NCBI RefSeq assembly: GCF_002902365.1
Contig: NZ_PPQC01000048.1
Location: 1 to 48,751 of the forward strand
Direction: 5' to 3'
DNA from: Staphylococcus cohnii subsp. cohnii
GTDB taxonomy: Bacteria > Bacillota > Bacilli > Staphylococcales > Staphylococcaceae
DNA: 48,751 bases
Shown: positions 40,752 to 48,751 of the stretch, one piece after another
How positions within the stretch are numbered: the stretch's first letter is position 1
Layout of the letters: the number at the start of each line of letters is the position of its first letter
Translations under genes and position numbers: made by a program
The notes under the pieces: model-generated
Seen by the model: only the letters and a program-made list of their open reading frames with translations
The model's database searches: none
What the model was told of the DNA's origin: nothing

Positions 40752-40861
40752 AGTGATGCATATCCAGTTTAAGCGACATCATGTTCAAATTATGACTAAG
40801 TTATCTCAAATACCTTAGTCAAAATAACATGACCCTTGCTGAGATATGTATCACTTTTTTA
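40752..40861 (+). terminator. Large nested hairpin terminator after the efflux gene
   Basis: Outer stem agtgatgcatatc (40752-40764) / gatatgtatcact (40843-40855) with a G-T pair, then six or more T. Inside are catgtt / aacatg and tgactaag / cttagtca, together forming a ~105-base nested structure. The following 225 bases before walR are AT-rich and carry the walR promoter region, with no gene. Confidence 0.7.
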
Positions 40862-41086
40862 TAGACTATGGGCAATATAGTCGCACAGTGATATCATGTT
40901 GTGTAGGCTTAATATATCTATAATTAACCTATTAATAGTAAAAAATGTTATAATTTTACAATATACCAATTTATTTTTTTGTTTAGAAAAATAGAATTAG
41001 CACGCTATAAATGGTAAATTATATTATAGAGAAATGCGTAGAAAAATATGTAAACGTACTACAATTTAGAAATGAGGTTTATAAAT

Positions 41087-41788
41087 ATGGCTAGAAAAGT
41101 TGTGGTAGTAGATGACGAAAAACCAATTGCTGATATTTTAGAGTTCAACTTGAAAAAAGAGGGTTATGAAGTATTCTGTGCATATGATGGTAATGACGCA
41201 GTAAATTTAATATATGATGAAGAACCAGACATTGTCTTATTAGACATTATGTTACCTGGTCGCGATGGCATGGAAGTATGCCGTGAAGTACGCAAAAAAT
41301 ATGAAATGCCAATAATTATGTTAACCGCAAAAGACTCAGAAATCGATAAAGTATTGGGTCTTGAACTTGGCGCCGATGACTACGTGACGAAACCATTTAG
41401 CACGCGTGAATTAATTGCGCGTGTCAAAGCAAACTTACGTCGTCATTATTCACAACCAGCACAAGAAGTGAACGATGCATCTAATGAAATTACAATTAAA
41501 GATATTGTTATCTATCCAGATGCATATTCTATTAAAAAACGTGGTACAGATATTGAATTAACACACCGTGAATTCGAACTGTTCCATTATTTATCTAAAC
41601 ACATGGGTCAAGTTATGACACGTGAACATTTATTACAAACTGTTTGGGGCTATGACTATTTTGGTGATGTACGTACAGTAGACGTAACGATTCGTCGCTT
41701 ACGTGAAAAAATTGAAGACGATCCATCACATCCAGAATATATAGTGACGCGCCGTGGTGTTGGATACTTCCTCCAACAACACGATTAG
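41087..41788 (+). CDS. walR: Essential response regulator WalR (YycF)
   Basis: 233 residues from ATG at 41087 (gaggt eight bases upstream), identical in length to S. aureus WalR. Receiver domain: [12 protein letters not shown], phospho-acceptor Asp53 in [12 protein letters not shown], and Lys in VTKPFS. OmpR-type winged helix with [19 protein letters not shown] and [15 protein letters not shown]. It controls autolysin and wall metabolism genes and is essential. Confidence 0.97.
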   Translation: MARKVVVVDDEKPIADILEFNLKKEGYEVFCAYDGNDAVNLIYDEEPDIVLLDIMLPGRDGMEVCREVRKKYEMPIIMLTAKDSEIDKVLGLELGADDYVTKPFSTRELIARVKANLRRHYSQPAQEVNDASNEITIKDIVIYPDAYSIKKRGTDIELTHREFELFHYLSKHMGQVMTREHLLQTVWGYDYFGDVRTVDVTIRRLREKIEDDPSHPEYIVTRRGVGYFLQQHD

Positions 41789-41801
41789 GGGACAATATTA
41801 A

Positions 41802-43634
41802 ATGAAGTGGCTTAAACATTTTCAATCTCTACACACGAAACTTGTTATTGTCTATGTATTGTTAATCGTAATCGGTATGCAGATTATCGGTTTATACTTT
41901 ACCAATAGTCTAGAAAAAGAATTAACACAAACATTCAAAAATAATATCTCGCAATACGCGAAACAAATAGAAATTAATATAGAAAAAGTCTATGACGAAG
42001 ACAACTCAGTCAATGCACAAAAAGAAGTCCAAAATTTATTGAATGAGTATGCCAATAGACAAGAAATAGAAGAAATTCGTTTTATTGATAAAGATCAAAT
42101 TATCATGGCTACCTCAAAGCAGTCTACGCGTAGTCTAATAAATCAAAAAGCTAATGACAGCTCCATACAAAAAGCGCTATCTCTAGGAGAAATTAATAGC
42201 CATACAGTATTAAAAGACTATGGTAATGGAAAACAACGTGTGTGGGTCTACAATTTACCAGTGAAGACATCAGATGATGGCACAATTGGCAATGTTTATA
42301 TAGAAGCAGATATCAACGATGTATATAACCAATTAAGCAACATCAACCAAATCTTTATTGTTGGGACAGGCATCTCGCTATTAATTACAGTGATACTAGG
42401 TTTCTTTATTGCGCGCACAATCACAAAGCCAATTACCGATATGCGTAACCAAACCGTTGAGATGTCTAAAGGTAACTATACGCAACGTGTTAAAATTTAC
42501 GGTAATGATGAAATTGGTGAACTTGCACTAGCCTTTAATAATTTATCCAAACGTGTACAAGAAGCACAAGCAAATACAGAAAGTGAAAAACGACGTCTAG
42601 ACTCTGTCATTACGCATATGAGTGATGGTATTATCGCAACCGATCGTCGTGGCCGTGTGCGTATTGTCAACGATATGGCATTAACGATGCTAGGCATGAT
42701 GAAAGAAGAAATTATCGGTCATTACATGTTAAATATGCTTAAATTAGAAGAAGATTTTTCATTAGATGAAATTCAAGAAAATAATGATAGTTTCTTATTA
42801 GATATCAATGAAAGTGAAGGTATAATCGCTCGTGTAAACTTTAGTACAATCGTACAAGAGACAGGCTTCGTTACAGGTTATATTGCCGTACTTCATGATG
42901 TAACAGAACAACAACAAGTTGAACAAGAACGTCGCGAATTCGTGGCGAATGTTTCACATGAATTACGTACGCCGTTAACATCCATGAATAGTTATATCGA
43001 GGCATTAGAAAGCGGTGCATGGAAAGATGATGCGTTAGCGCCACAATTCTTATCCGTGACACGTGAAGAAACAGAACGTATGATTCGACTCGTAAACGAT
43101 TTACTACAATTATCAAAAATGGATAACGAATCAGATCAGATTACCAAAGAAATTGTCGACTTTAATATGTTTATCAATAAAATTATTAATCGCCATGAAA
43201 TGTCAGCGAAGGATACAACATTTGTACGTGAGATTCCAAAACAAACAATCTTTACAGAAATTGATCCAGATAAGATGACACAAGTGTTTGACAATGTCAT
43301 TACCAACGCAATGAAGTATTCACGCGGTGATAAACGTGTTGAGTTTCACGTGAAACAAAACTCACTGTATAATCGTATGACCATCCGCGTCAAAGATAAC
43401 GGCATTGGTATTCCTATCAATAAAGTAGATAAAATCTTTGATCGTTTCTACCGCGTAGATAAAGCACGGACGCGAAAAATGGGTGGTACAGGATTAGGAC
43501 TAGCCATTTCTAAAGAAATTGTCGAAGCACATAACGGTCGCATCTGGGCAAATAGTGTAGAAGGACAAGGCACGTCAATCTTTATTACACTTCCATGTGA
43601 AGTACTAGAAGATGGTGATTGGGATGCAGAGTAA
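41802..43634 (+). CDS. walK: Essential sensor histidine kinase WalK (YycG)
   Basis: 610 residues. TM1 at ~14-33, extracellular PAS-like domain to ~180, TM2 at ~183-203 ([19 protein letters not shown]), HAMP ([21 protein letters not shown]), cytoplasmic PAS ([18 protein letters not shown]), HisKA with phospho-His386 in [12 protein letters not shown], and HATPase with [20 protein letters not shown] and [14 protein letters not shown]. It follows walR by 13 bases. A parS-like sequence lies within the coding region at 43342-43357. Confidence 0.97.
   Translation: MKWLKHFQSLHTKLVIVYVLLIVIGMQIIGLYFTNSLEKELTQTFKNNISQYAKQIEINIEKVYDEDNSVNAQKEVQNLLNEYANRQEIEEIRFIDKDQIIMATSKQSTRSLINQKANDSSIQKALSLGEINSHTVLKDYGNGKQRVWVYNLPVKTSDDGTIGNVYIEADINDVYNQLSNINQIFIVGTGISLLITVILGFFIARTITKPITDMRNQTVEMSKGNYTQRVKIYGNDEIGELALAFNNLSKRVQEAQANTESEKRRLDSVITHMSDGIIATDRRGRVRIVNDMALTMLGMMKEEIIGHYMLNMLKLEEDFSLDEIQENNDSFLLDINESEGIIARVNFSTIVQETGFVTGYIAVLHDVTEQQQVEQERREFVANVSHELRTPLTSMNSYIEALESGAWKDDALAPQFLSVTREETERMIRLVNDLLQLSKMDNESDQITKEIVDFNMFINKIINRHEMSAKDTTFVREIPKQTIFTEIDPDKMTQVFDNVITNAMKYSRGDKRVEFHVKQNSLYNRMTIRVKDNGIGIPINKVDKIFDRFYRVDKARTRKMGGTGLGLAISKEIVEAHNGRIWANSVEGQGTSIFITLPCEVLEDGDWDAE
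43342..43357. other. Candidate parS site (ParB/Spo0J binding) inside walK
   Basis: The 16-mer agtttcacgtgaaaca matches the bacterial parS consensus TGTTTCACGTGAAACA at 15 of 16 positions, with the full inner palindrome. It encodes part of VEFHVKQN in walK. parS sites cluster around oriC and often lie inside genes; this one is about 31 kb to the right of the origin. Confidence 0.7.
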
Positions 43635-44964
43635 AGAACTAATTAAATCTATTATCCTATTTCTTTTAGTACTCATGAGTGCGATTTTGACGTATATGAC
43701 ATGGAACTTTTCACCTGATTTGGCTAATGTAGATAAACAAGACAATAGTAAAAAAGAAGCGAAATCAAATACAATCGGTAAACCTTTGAAACAAGGAATG
43801 CCTCAAGTGATCACACCATACCAAGTCATTCACTCTAAAGGTGAAAGTACAGAAGGTATGGAAGCAACACGCAGCAATGTCGAAGAAATCATTAAACCCT
43901 TAAAAAATCATCGTGTATTACACGCTGAACAAATGCACAGCAATCATAATTTAATTATTCCAGACTTGAGCGATGAATTTTTAGTATTGGACTTCACCTA
44001 TGATATGCCTCTTGCTACATATTTAGGCCAAGTATTAAACATCAATGCCAAAGTACCCAACAACTTTAAATTTGATCGTTTGTTAATAGATAACAATCAA
44101 GACGGCAAAATTAAACTTTATGCGATTAGTAAAGATAGACATAATGTTGTACGCATGACCACAACGGTGAAGACAGATAAATTCACACAAGCATTGGAAA
44201 ACCAGCATAAGCATATGCAACCATACACAGAAATTATTACCAATAAAGATACGATAGATAAAGCGACACATATCTTTGCGCCGAAGTCACCAAAAGGACA
44301 AAAATCCTACCATACAATCTATAATCACATTAGTGTAGATACCATGAATTCAATACTATTTAACGATTCAGTGGTAGTGCGTAGTTCAAGAAGCGGTGCA
44401 GTCACTTACAACAATAATACAGGTGTGGCCAACTACAACGATGAAACCGAAAAATATCGCTACACAAATCTATTAGAAGATGAAAACCGTTCAACGAACA
44501 TGCAAGAAAGCATTCCAAGCACCTATGCATACATCAATAATCACGGTGGTTTTACAGATGATTTCAGATTATTCCATACAGACGATAAACGTGGCGATCT
44601 GACTTATCAACTGTTCTTGAATGGACGACCAACGTTTAACGACGACGATTTAAATACATTGAAAGTTTCTTGGGGCAATAAAGGTATTTATAGCTATGCG
44701 CGTACGTTATTAAAAGCAAATGTAACTATTGATAGTGGCGAAAAAGAAGTCAACCTACCAGGCGCTGAAACTGTCCGTTCGGAACTCGCCAATAACCCTG
44801 AAGTAGATTTCGAAAAGGTAACAAACATGACCATTGGTTACCGCATGGAAGATAAACAGGACAACGGAGATATAGAAATCCAGCGCAATAGTGAATTTAA
44901 GCCATGTTGGTATGTAGAGTACGATGACAAGTGGCGTGCATACAAAGATGGGGGGCTAGAATAA
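43624..44964 (+). CDS. walH: WalK regulatory membrane protein WalH (YycH)
   Basis: 446 residues from ATG at 43624, aligning with the start of S. aureus YycH (MQSKELIKS against MNNKEHIKS). It overlaps the walK end by 11 bases. One N-terminal membrane helix ([18 protein letters not shown]) anchors an extracellular domain with [18 protein letters not shown] and [13 protein letters not shown]. WalH and WalI bind WalK at the membrane; in S. aureus they act positively, in Bacillus negatively. Confidence 0.93.
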   Translation: MQSKELIKSIILFLLVLMSAILTYMTWNFSPDLANVDKQDNSKKEAKSNTIGKPLKQGMPQVITPYQVIHSKGESTEGMEATRSNVEEIIKPLKNHRVLHAEQMHSNHNLIIPDLSDEFLVLDFTYDMPLATYLGQVLNINAKVPNNFKFDRLLIDNNQDGKIKLYAISKDRHNVVRMTTTVKTDKFTQALENQHKHMQPYTEIITNKDTIDKATHIFAPKSPKGQKSYHTIYNHISVDTMNSILFNDSVVVRSSRSGAVTYNNNTGVANYNDETEKYRYTNLLEDENRSTNMQESIPSTYAYINNHGGFTDDFRLFHTDDKRGDLTYQLFLNGRPTFNDDDLNTLKVSWGNKGIYSYARTLLKANVTIDSGEKEVNLPGAETVRSELANNPEVDFEKVTNMTIGYRMEDKQDNGDIEIQRNSEFKPCWYVEYDDKWRAYKDGGLE

Positions 44965-45750
44965 ATGAACTGGAAACACACGAAAACATTATTTATTTTT
45001 GTATTTATTCTAGTGAACATCAGCCTTATCATCATCTATATTGATAAAGTCAACAAATCTCATATTAACGATAGTGCCGACGAAAATGCAGTGAATTTCA
45101 AACAAGAAAAAATAGAAATTCCTGAAAATTTGCCAAGCGTTAAAAATATAGAAATGCAACTACTCACTGCAAGATCTAATGATTTTTCATCTTATGCAAA
45201 AGCACGTTCAAGTATTACAAGCGAAGAAGACGGTCAAAAAATCAAAGGTGAAATCAACGATCCAATTGATGTAGGTAACGATCAATACACAGATTTAAAA
45301 TCGTATGTTAAAGATAAAATCTTTAAAGGTCAAAATTACGAAATGAGTAAAATTGACGATAAAAATGTTACTTTTGAACAGACTTATAACGACTTTCCAA
45401 TCATGAATAATAGTAAAGCACAACTCAAATTTAATATCAATGACGATGGTAAAGCATCAAGCTACAGACAAACAGCTATGAAATCCATAGAGCCATCAGA
45501 AGGTGCTAACAACGATAAGAAACAAGTAAACACTGCGAAAAGCGCGATAGAAGCACTTTATTATAATCATCGTTACCTTAAACGAAACGATGAAGTGACC
45601 AACGTCCGACTCGGCTATTATACCGTCGTTAAAGAACCTAACGTGCAAGTACTAGAAGCCAATTGGGAAATCAAAGTAAAACATAAAGATGAATCCAAGA
45701 CATATTACGTCGAAGCCATTTCAGACAGTCCCAAAATTGTTGAAGAATAG
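44965..45750 (+). CDS. walI: WalK regulatory membrane protein WalI (YycI)
   Basis: 261 residues. One N-terminal membrane helix (TLFIFVFILVNISLIIIYI) and an extracellular YycH/YycI-type domain ending in WEIKVKHKDESKTYYVEAIS. The ATG immediately follows the walH stop codon (TAAATG), with ggggggct upstream. Forms a complex with WalH and WalK. Confidence 0.93.
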   Translation: MNWKHTKTLFIFVFILVNISLIIIYIDKVNKSHINDSADENAVNFKQEKIEIPENLPSVKNIEMQLLTARSNDFSSYAKARSSITSEEDGQKIKGEINDPIDVGNDQYTDLKSYVKDKIFKGQNYEMSKIDDKNVTFEQTYNDFPIMNNSKAQLKFNINDDGKASSYRQTAMKSIEPSEGANNDKKQVNTAKSAIEALYYNHRYLKRNDEVTNVRLGYYTVVKEPNVQVLEANWEIKVKHKDESKTYYVEAISDSPKIVEE

Positions 45751-45824
45751 TGCGAACATAGCATTTATGACTTCACACAAGCATACCGTTTAGTGAGTAT
45801 TGAAAGATTTATCATAAATATAAG

Positions 45825-45880
45825 AGAGCGGATATACGAAATCAAAAGTATTAACATTGATTTTGATACCGCTCTTTTAT
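45825..45880 (+). terminator. Terminator after walI
   Basis: Stem agagcgg (45825-45831) / ccgctct (45869-45875), with further pairing of aatcaaaa and ttgatttt inside, then T-rich sequence. The gap 45881-46189 before walJ has a small tgcgtt / aacgca hairpin near 46000 but no gene. walJ may thus have its own promoter. Confidence 0.75.
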
Positions 45881-46189
45881 TATGTACTTTGAGACACAGT
45901 ATTTAAAAAAACAAGACACCACATTAAACAATAAATTCAATTTAAGCTTCAAAGTATGTTAAAATAGATTATTGTTAAATCAAAGTTATAAACCAACTGC
46001 GTTGATTTAAGATGAACGCATGTAAACATAAATATGTACCACATAGGATAGTTCAAAAGTACATAATTTAAAAAACAGTTTCAGCAGATATAAAAACTTT
46101 AATCATTAGACAGAGGGCATGTTGAGGTCACATAAACCGTAGACTGCCTAAACAAATTATAAGCAACGAGTGTTTATCGATTAGAAAGG

Positions 46190-46990
46190 GTGAATCGCTT
46201 GATACGAATGAGTGTATTAGCGAGTGGTAGTACAGGTAACGCCACTTATGTAGAAAGTGATAAAGGTAGTATTCTTGTCGATGCAGGCCTGACAGGTAAG
46301 AAAATGGAAGAACTGTTTGGTCAGATCGACAAACAAATTAAGCATTTAAACGGCATTTTAGTAACACATGAACATTCCGACCATATCAAAGGCCTTGGTG
46401 TCTTAGCACGTAAATACGGATTGCCAATATACGCAAACGAAAAAACATGGTCGGCAATCGAAAAGAAAGATAGTAAAATCCCAATGGATCAGAAATTCAT
46501 TTTTAATCCATACGAGACTAAGTCTATTGCAGGCTTTGATATTGAATCATTCAACGTGTCTCACGATGCCATAGATCCACAGTTTTATATCTTCCATAAT
46601 AATTATAAAAAATTCACGATACTCACAGACACAGGCTACGTTTCAGATCGCATGAAAGGCATGATTCAAGGCAGTGATGCTTTCGTATTCGAAAGTAATC
46701 ACGACGTTGACATGCTTCGTATGTGTGGCTATCCATGGAAGACAAAACAACGTATCCTCAGTGATATGGGACACGTATCTAATGAAGATGCAGGGCTTGC
46801 CATGACAGACGTCATTACAGGCAGCACGAAACGCATCTACCTATCCCACTTATCACAAGACAACAACATGAAAGACCTTGCACGTATGAGCGTTGGCCAA
46901 GTCCTAAACGAACACGACATCGATACAGAAAAAGAAGTACTCCTCTGCGACACAGACAAAGCTCAAGCTACACCAATATATACATTATAA
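46190..46990 (+). CDS. walJ: MBL-fold exonuclease WalJ (YycJ)
   Basis: 266 residues, metallo-beta-lactamase fold. [17 protein letters not shown], the metal motif [13 protein letters not shown] (HxHxDH), TDTGYVSD and later [10 protein letters not shown]. Bacillus YycJ has 5'-3' exonuclease activity linked to repair. The start is uncertain: GTG at 46190 (matches the S. aureus length) or TTG at 46199, better spaced from aaaggg. Downstream of walRKHI but after a terminator. Confidence 0.93.
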   Translation: MNRLIRMSVLASGSTGNATYVESDKGSILVDAGLTGKKMEELFGQIDKQIKHLNGILVTHEHSDHIKGLGVLARKYGLPIYANEKTWSAIEKKDSKIPMDQKFIFNPYETKSIAGFDIESFNVSHDAIDPQFYIFHNNYKKFTILTDTGYVSDRMKGMIQGSDAFVFESNHDVDMLRMCGYPWKTKQRILSDMGHVSNEDAGLAMTDVITGSTKRIYLSHLSQDNNMKDLARMSVGQVLNEHDIDTEKEVLLCDTDKAQATPIYTL

Positions 46991-46995
46991 TAAAG

Positions 46996-47033
46996 AAGCC
47001 CTTGCCCTTCATTGAAGCGGTTAGGGCTTTTTT
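46996..47033 (+). terminator. Terminator after walJ
   Basis: Stem aagccct (46996-47002) / agggctt (47023-47029), with tgcc / ggtt extending it, followed by six T, just past the stop codon. Confidence 0.75.
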
Positions 47034-47390
47034 GTGCACTAACCCAAGATTACTGTAAGCTATAGTTGAAACAGCTTATTTGAAAAGATAGAGGATCTTG
47101 ATGGATTTGCTGAAGATGATGCAAATTGTAGTTGGCATAAGAAGTGAAATTGAGTAATTTTTAACACGATGGCTAAACGTTAATCTAGTTAAAGCACCAG
47201 TTTTCATATTATTGAGTTATCGGAGACTTATGCATGAAGCTTAGTTCAGTATCACTTGAACCCTAGTCATCGTGCTGTGATGACACGACGAAATCATTTT
47301 AATAAATTAGAGGTTTGTTTAACTATCAATTTTATAAAATGACGAGCTAATTAAAGTAGTTACATATATGCATTTATCTGATAATTTATA
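47034..47390. other. Gene-free stretch between walJ and the DnaA-box cluster
   Basis: About 360 bases with only short open frames and frequent stops on both strands. In some staphylococci this gap carries surface-protein genes (sasH); nothing like that could be recognised here. It may be plain spacer or a decayed gene. Confidence 0.4.
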
Positions 47391-47393
47391 AAC

Positions 47394-47684
47394 AGTGGAT
47401 AACTTACCTTATAGCTTGAACGAACATGAGATTTTGTAAAATAAACGTAAATTTTGTGAATAAGTATGTAAGACAATCGGCAACTTATCCACGTATTTAT
47501 CCAAAGTTATCCAGAGATGTGCACAATTAACAGAGAAATACCCACATTATACACAGAGTTATCCACAAATAAACAGGTTATCCACTCTTACTTGTGAAAA
47601 AAACGTAAATTATTTTAAAATATCGTATACATTCCTGTTATAATAAGAGGGAATTGTGTGAATAAGTGCATAACTTGTGGATAA
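47394..47684. other. DnaA-box cluster upstream of rlmH
   Basis: At least ten DnaA-box-like nonamers in 290 bases: agtggataa 47394, tgtgaataa 47455, ttatccacg 47485, ttatccaaa 47497, ttatccaga 47507, ttatacaca 47547, ttatccaca 47559 (perfect), ttatccact 47578, tgtgaataa 47657 and tgtggataa 47676 (perfect, reverse). Forward boxes sit in the middle and reverse ones at the sides. It is 35 kb from oriC, so a titration or regulatory cluster is more likely than an origin. It also overlaps the rlmH promoter region. Confidence 0.8.
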
Positions 47685-47727
47685 GTCTAATAACTATTGA
47701 TTTTTAAGCTTTTACAGGAGGCATATT

Positions 47728-48207
47728 ATGAAAATTACTATACTTGCAGTTGGCAAATTAAAAGAAAAATACTGGAAACAAGCCATAGCTGAATACGAAA
47801 AACGTTTAGGTGCGTATTCCAAAATTGAAATTATTGAAGTACCAGATGAAAAAGCACCCGAAAATATGAGTGACAAAGAAGTTGAACAAGTGAAAGAAAA
47901 AGAAGGCCAACGCTTACTAGCAAAAGTAAAACCACAATCCACAGTCGTTACTTTAGAAATAAAAGGCAATATGCTGACTTCTGAAGGACTTGCTAAAGAA
48001 TTAGAAAGCCGCATGACACGTGGCCAAAGCGACTTCACATTTATTATAGGTGGTTCCAATGGCTTGCATCAAGACGTCTTAAACAGAAGCGACTACGCCT
48101 TATCATTCAGTAAAATGACATTTCCACACCAGATGATGCGCGTCGTCTTAATCGAGCAAGTCTACCGTGCGTTTAAAATCATGCGCGGTGAAGCTTATCA
48201 CAAATAA
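47728..48207 (+). CDS. rlmH: 23S rRNA (pseudouridine1915-N3)-methyltransferase, SCC integration gene (orfX)
   Basis: 159 residues, SPOUT-type methyltransferase: [27 protein letters not shown] at the N-terminus and [14 protein letters not shown] plus [27 protein letters not shown] forming the SAM-binding knot. It methylates the ribosome at helix 69. Ribosome site aggagg precedes the ATG. The end (GEAYHK) encodes the SCC attachment site and is intact. Confidence 0.97.
   Translation: MKITILAVGKLKEKYWKQAIAEYEKRLGAYSKIEIIEVPDEKAPENMSDKEVEQVKEKEGQRLLAKVKPQSTVVTLEIKGNMLTSEGLAKELESRMTRGQSDFTFIIGGSNGLHQDVLNRSDYALSFSKMTFPHQMMRVVLIEQVYRAFKIMRGEAYHK
48190..48207 (+). other. SCC attachment site (att) at the end of rlmH
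   Basis: GAAGCTTATCACAAATAA at the 3' end of rlmH corresponds to the SCC integration sequence of S. aureus (GAAGCTTATCATAAGTAA), with three differences. SCC recombinases (Ccr) act here without breaking the gene. Whether the DNA to the right is an inserted element cannot be shown without its far end. Confidence 0.8.
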
Positions 48208-48308
48208 AACTAAAAATTAGATTTTGAACAACTTATTTTAAAATAAAAGCCAAAAATAAAGGTGGATTATAATTATAAATTTGTAATTTAATTGGAAGGA
48301 TTTTAATA

Positions 48309-48751
48309 GTGATTAATATAAATTTCAATGATTGGGAAAATGTATGTAAATCATTCTTTAATTTAAATGGGTCAAAACTAGAAAGTTACATTCAGTGGTA
48401 CCCATTTTCGAAGTTAACAGAAAATAGTAAGAATATAATATCAAGTGAAAAATTTTTTGAAAATTTTATTAAAAATGGAGCTATTTTTAAGGAATATAAC
48501 ACTTTTAATTTTCCATCTCACTACTCTCAAAAGACAAGTGCTTCTTTTAGAAATATGTCTCTTGTTTCTCCGTTTGTATATCTTTACATAGAAGCAATAG
48601 GTTATCATATCAATCAAGAATACACTCGTAAGTCGAAAAATGTTCGGTGTTATTATTCAGGTGATTTAAATGAAAATCAATTTTCTTATAAGAATAGTTA
48701 TGATAAATTTTTTGCAGATATAAACGCACTTTCAAGTGTATATGATAATTT
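48309..48751 (+). CDS. Possible AbiA-like reverse transcriptase (phage defence), N-terminal part cut by window edge
   Basis: GTG at 48309 with ggaagga eight bases upstream opens 147 codons to the edge. The protein begins MININFNDWENVCKSFFNL and has IQWYPFSKL, SLVSPFVYLYIEAIGYHI, then NVRCYYSGDLNENQF and SYDKFFADINAL. The order of a hydrophobic region, a charged YYSG segment and a Y-D-F stretch leading up to a polymerase core resembles the N-terminus of Abi-type reverse transcriptases. The catalytic YxDD motif would lie outside the window, so this is a tentative call. AT-rich relative to rlmH. Alternative: an unrelated hypothetical protein of an SCC-type element. Confidence 0.45.
   Translation, partial: MININFNDWENVCKSFFNLNGSKLESYIQWYPFSKLTENSKNIISSEKFFENFIKNGAIFKEYNTFNFPSHYSQKTSASFRNMSLVSPFVYLYIEAIGYHINQEYTRKSKNVRCYYSGDLNENQFSYKNSYDKFFADINALSSVYDN

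Overview
This is the origin-of-replication region of a low-GC staphylococcal chromosome, read from the left arm through oriC and down the right arm to the SCC integration gene rlmH (orfX). Gene order (noc-rsmG-mnmG-mnmE-rnpA-rpmH / oriC / dnaA-dnaN-yaaA-recF-gyrB-gyrA, then nnrD, hutH, serS, azlCD, metX, yybS-gdpP-rplI-dnaB, purA, tRNA-Glu/Asp, walRKHIJ, rlmH) and close protein similarity to S. aureus place it in Staphylococcus. GyrB carries Gly and Lys at the two positions I recall as the signature of naturally novobiocin-resistant staphylococci, so I infer the S. saprophyticus/cohnii/xylosus species group rather than S. aureus or S. epidermidis.

Layout. 1-5.5 kb: minus-strand accessory/metabolic genes (5' end of a BCCT osmolyte transporter, a universal stress protein, glpT, a membrane-linked XRE regulator, a short CstA carrier). 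5.7-11.4 kb: conserved leftward cluster noc-rsmG-mnmG-mnmE-rnpA-rpmH. 11.4-13.7 kb: oriC, with DnaA boxes on both sides of dnaA. 13.7-21.6 kb: dnaN and the yaaA-recF-gyrB-gyrA operon. 21.6-22.7 kb: a gene-poor gap with two copies of a ~105-bp structured repeat and a decayed IS1182-family transposase. 22.7-36.5 kb: nnrD, hutH, T-box-controlled serS, azlCD, SAM-riboswitch-controlled metX, the c-di-AMP phosphodiesterase operon with rplI and dnaB, and purA. 36.5-40.9 kb: species-variable genes around two tRNAs (a frameshifted macrolide-type glycosyltransferase, a MarR-like regulator and a DHA2 efflux pump). 41-47 kb: the essential WalRK cell-wall two-component operon and walJ. 47.4-48.2 kb: a dense cluster of DnaA boxes followed by rlmH, whose last codons are the SCC attachment site. 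The final 0.5 kb is AT-rich and opens a truncated gene that I tentatively read as an AbiA-like reverse transcriptase, probably the first gene of an SCC-type or other accessory insertion.

Almost all genes point away from oriC, as expected for co-orientation with replication; nnrD and the broken glycosyltransferase are the exceptions on the right arm. Points most worth follow-up are the tandem structured repeats after gyrA, the DnaA-box cluster next to rlmH, a near-perfect parS site inside walK, the GyrB substitutions, and the candidate defence gene abutting the SCC attachment site. All family assignments are from reading the sequence; no database search was run.
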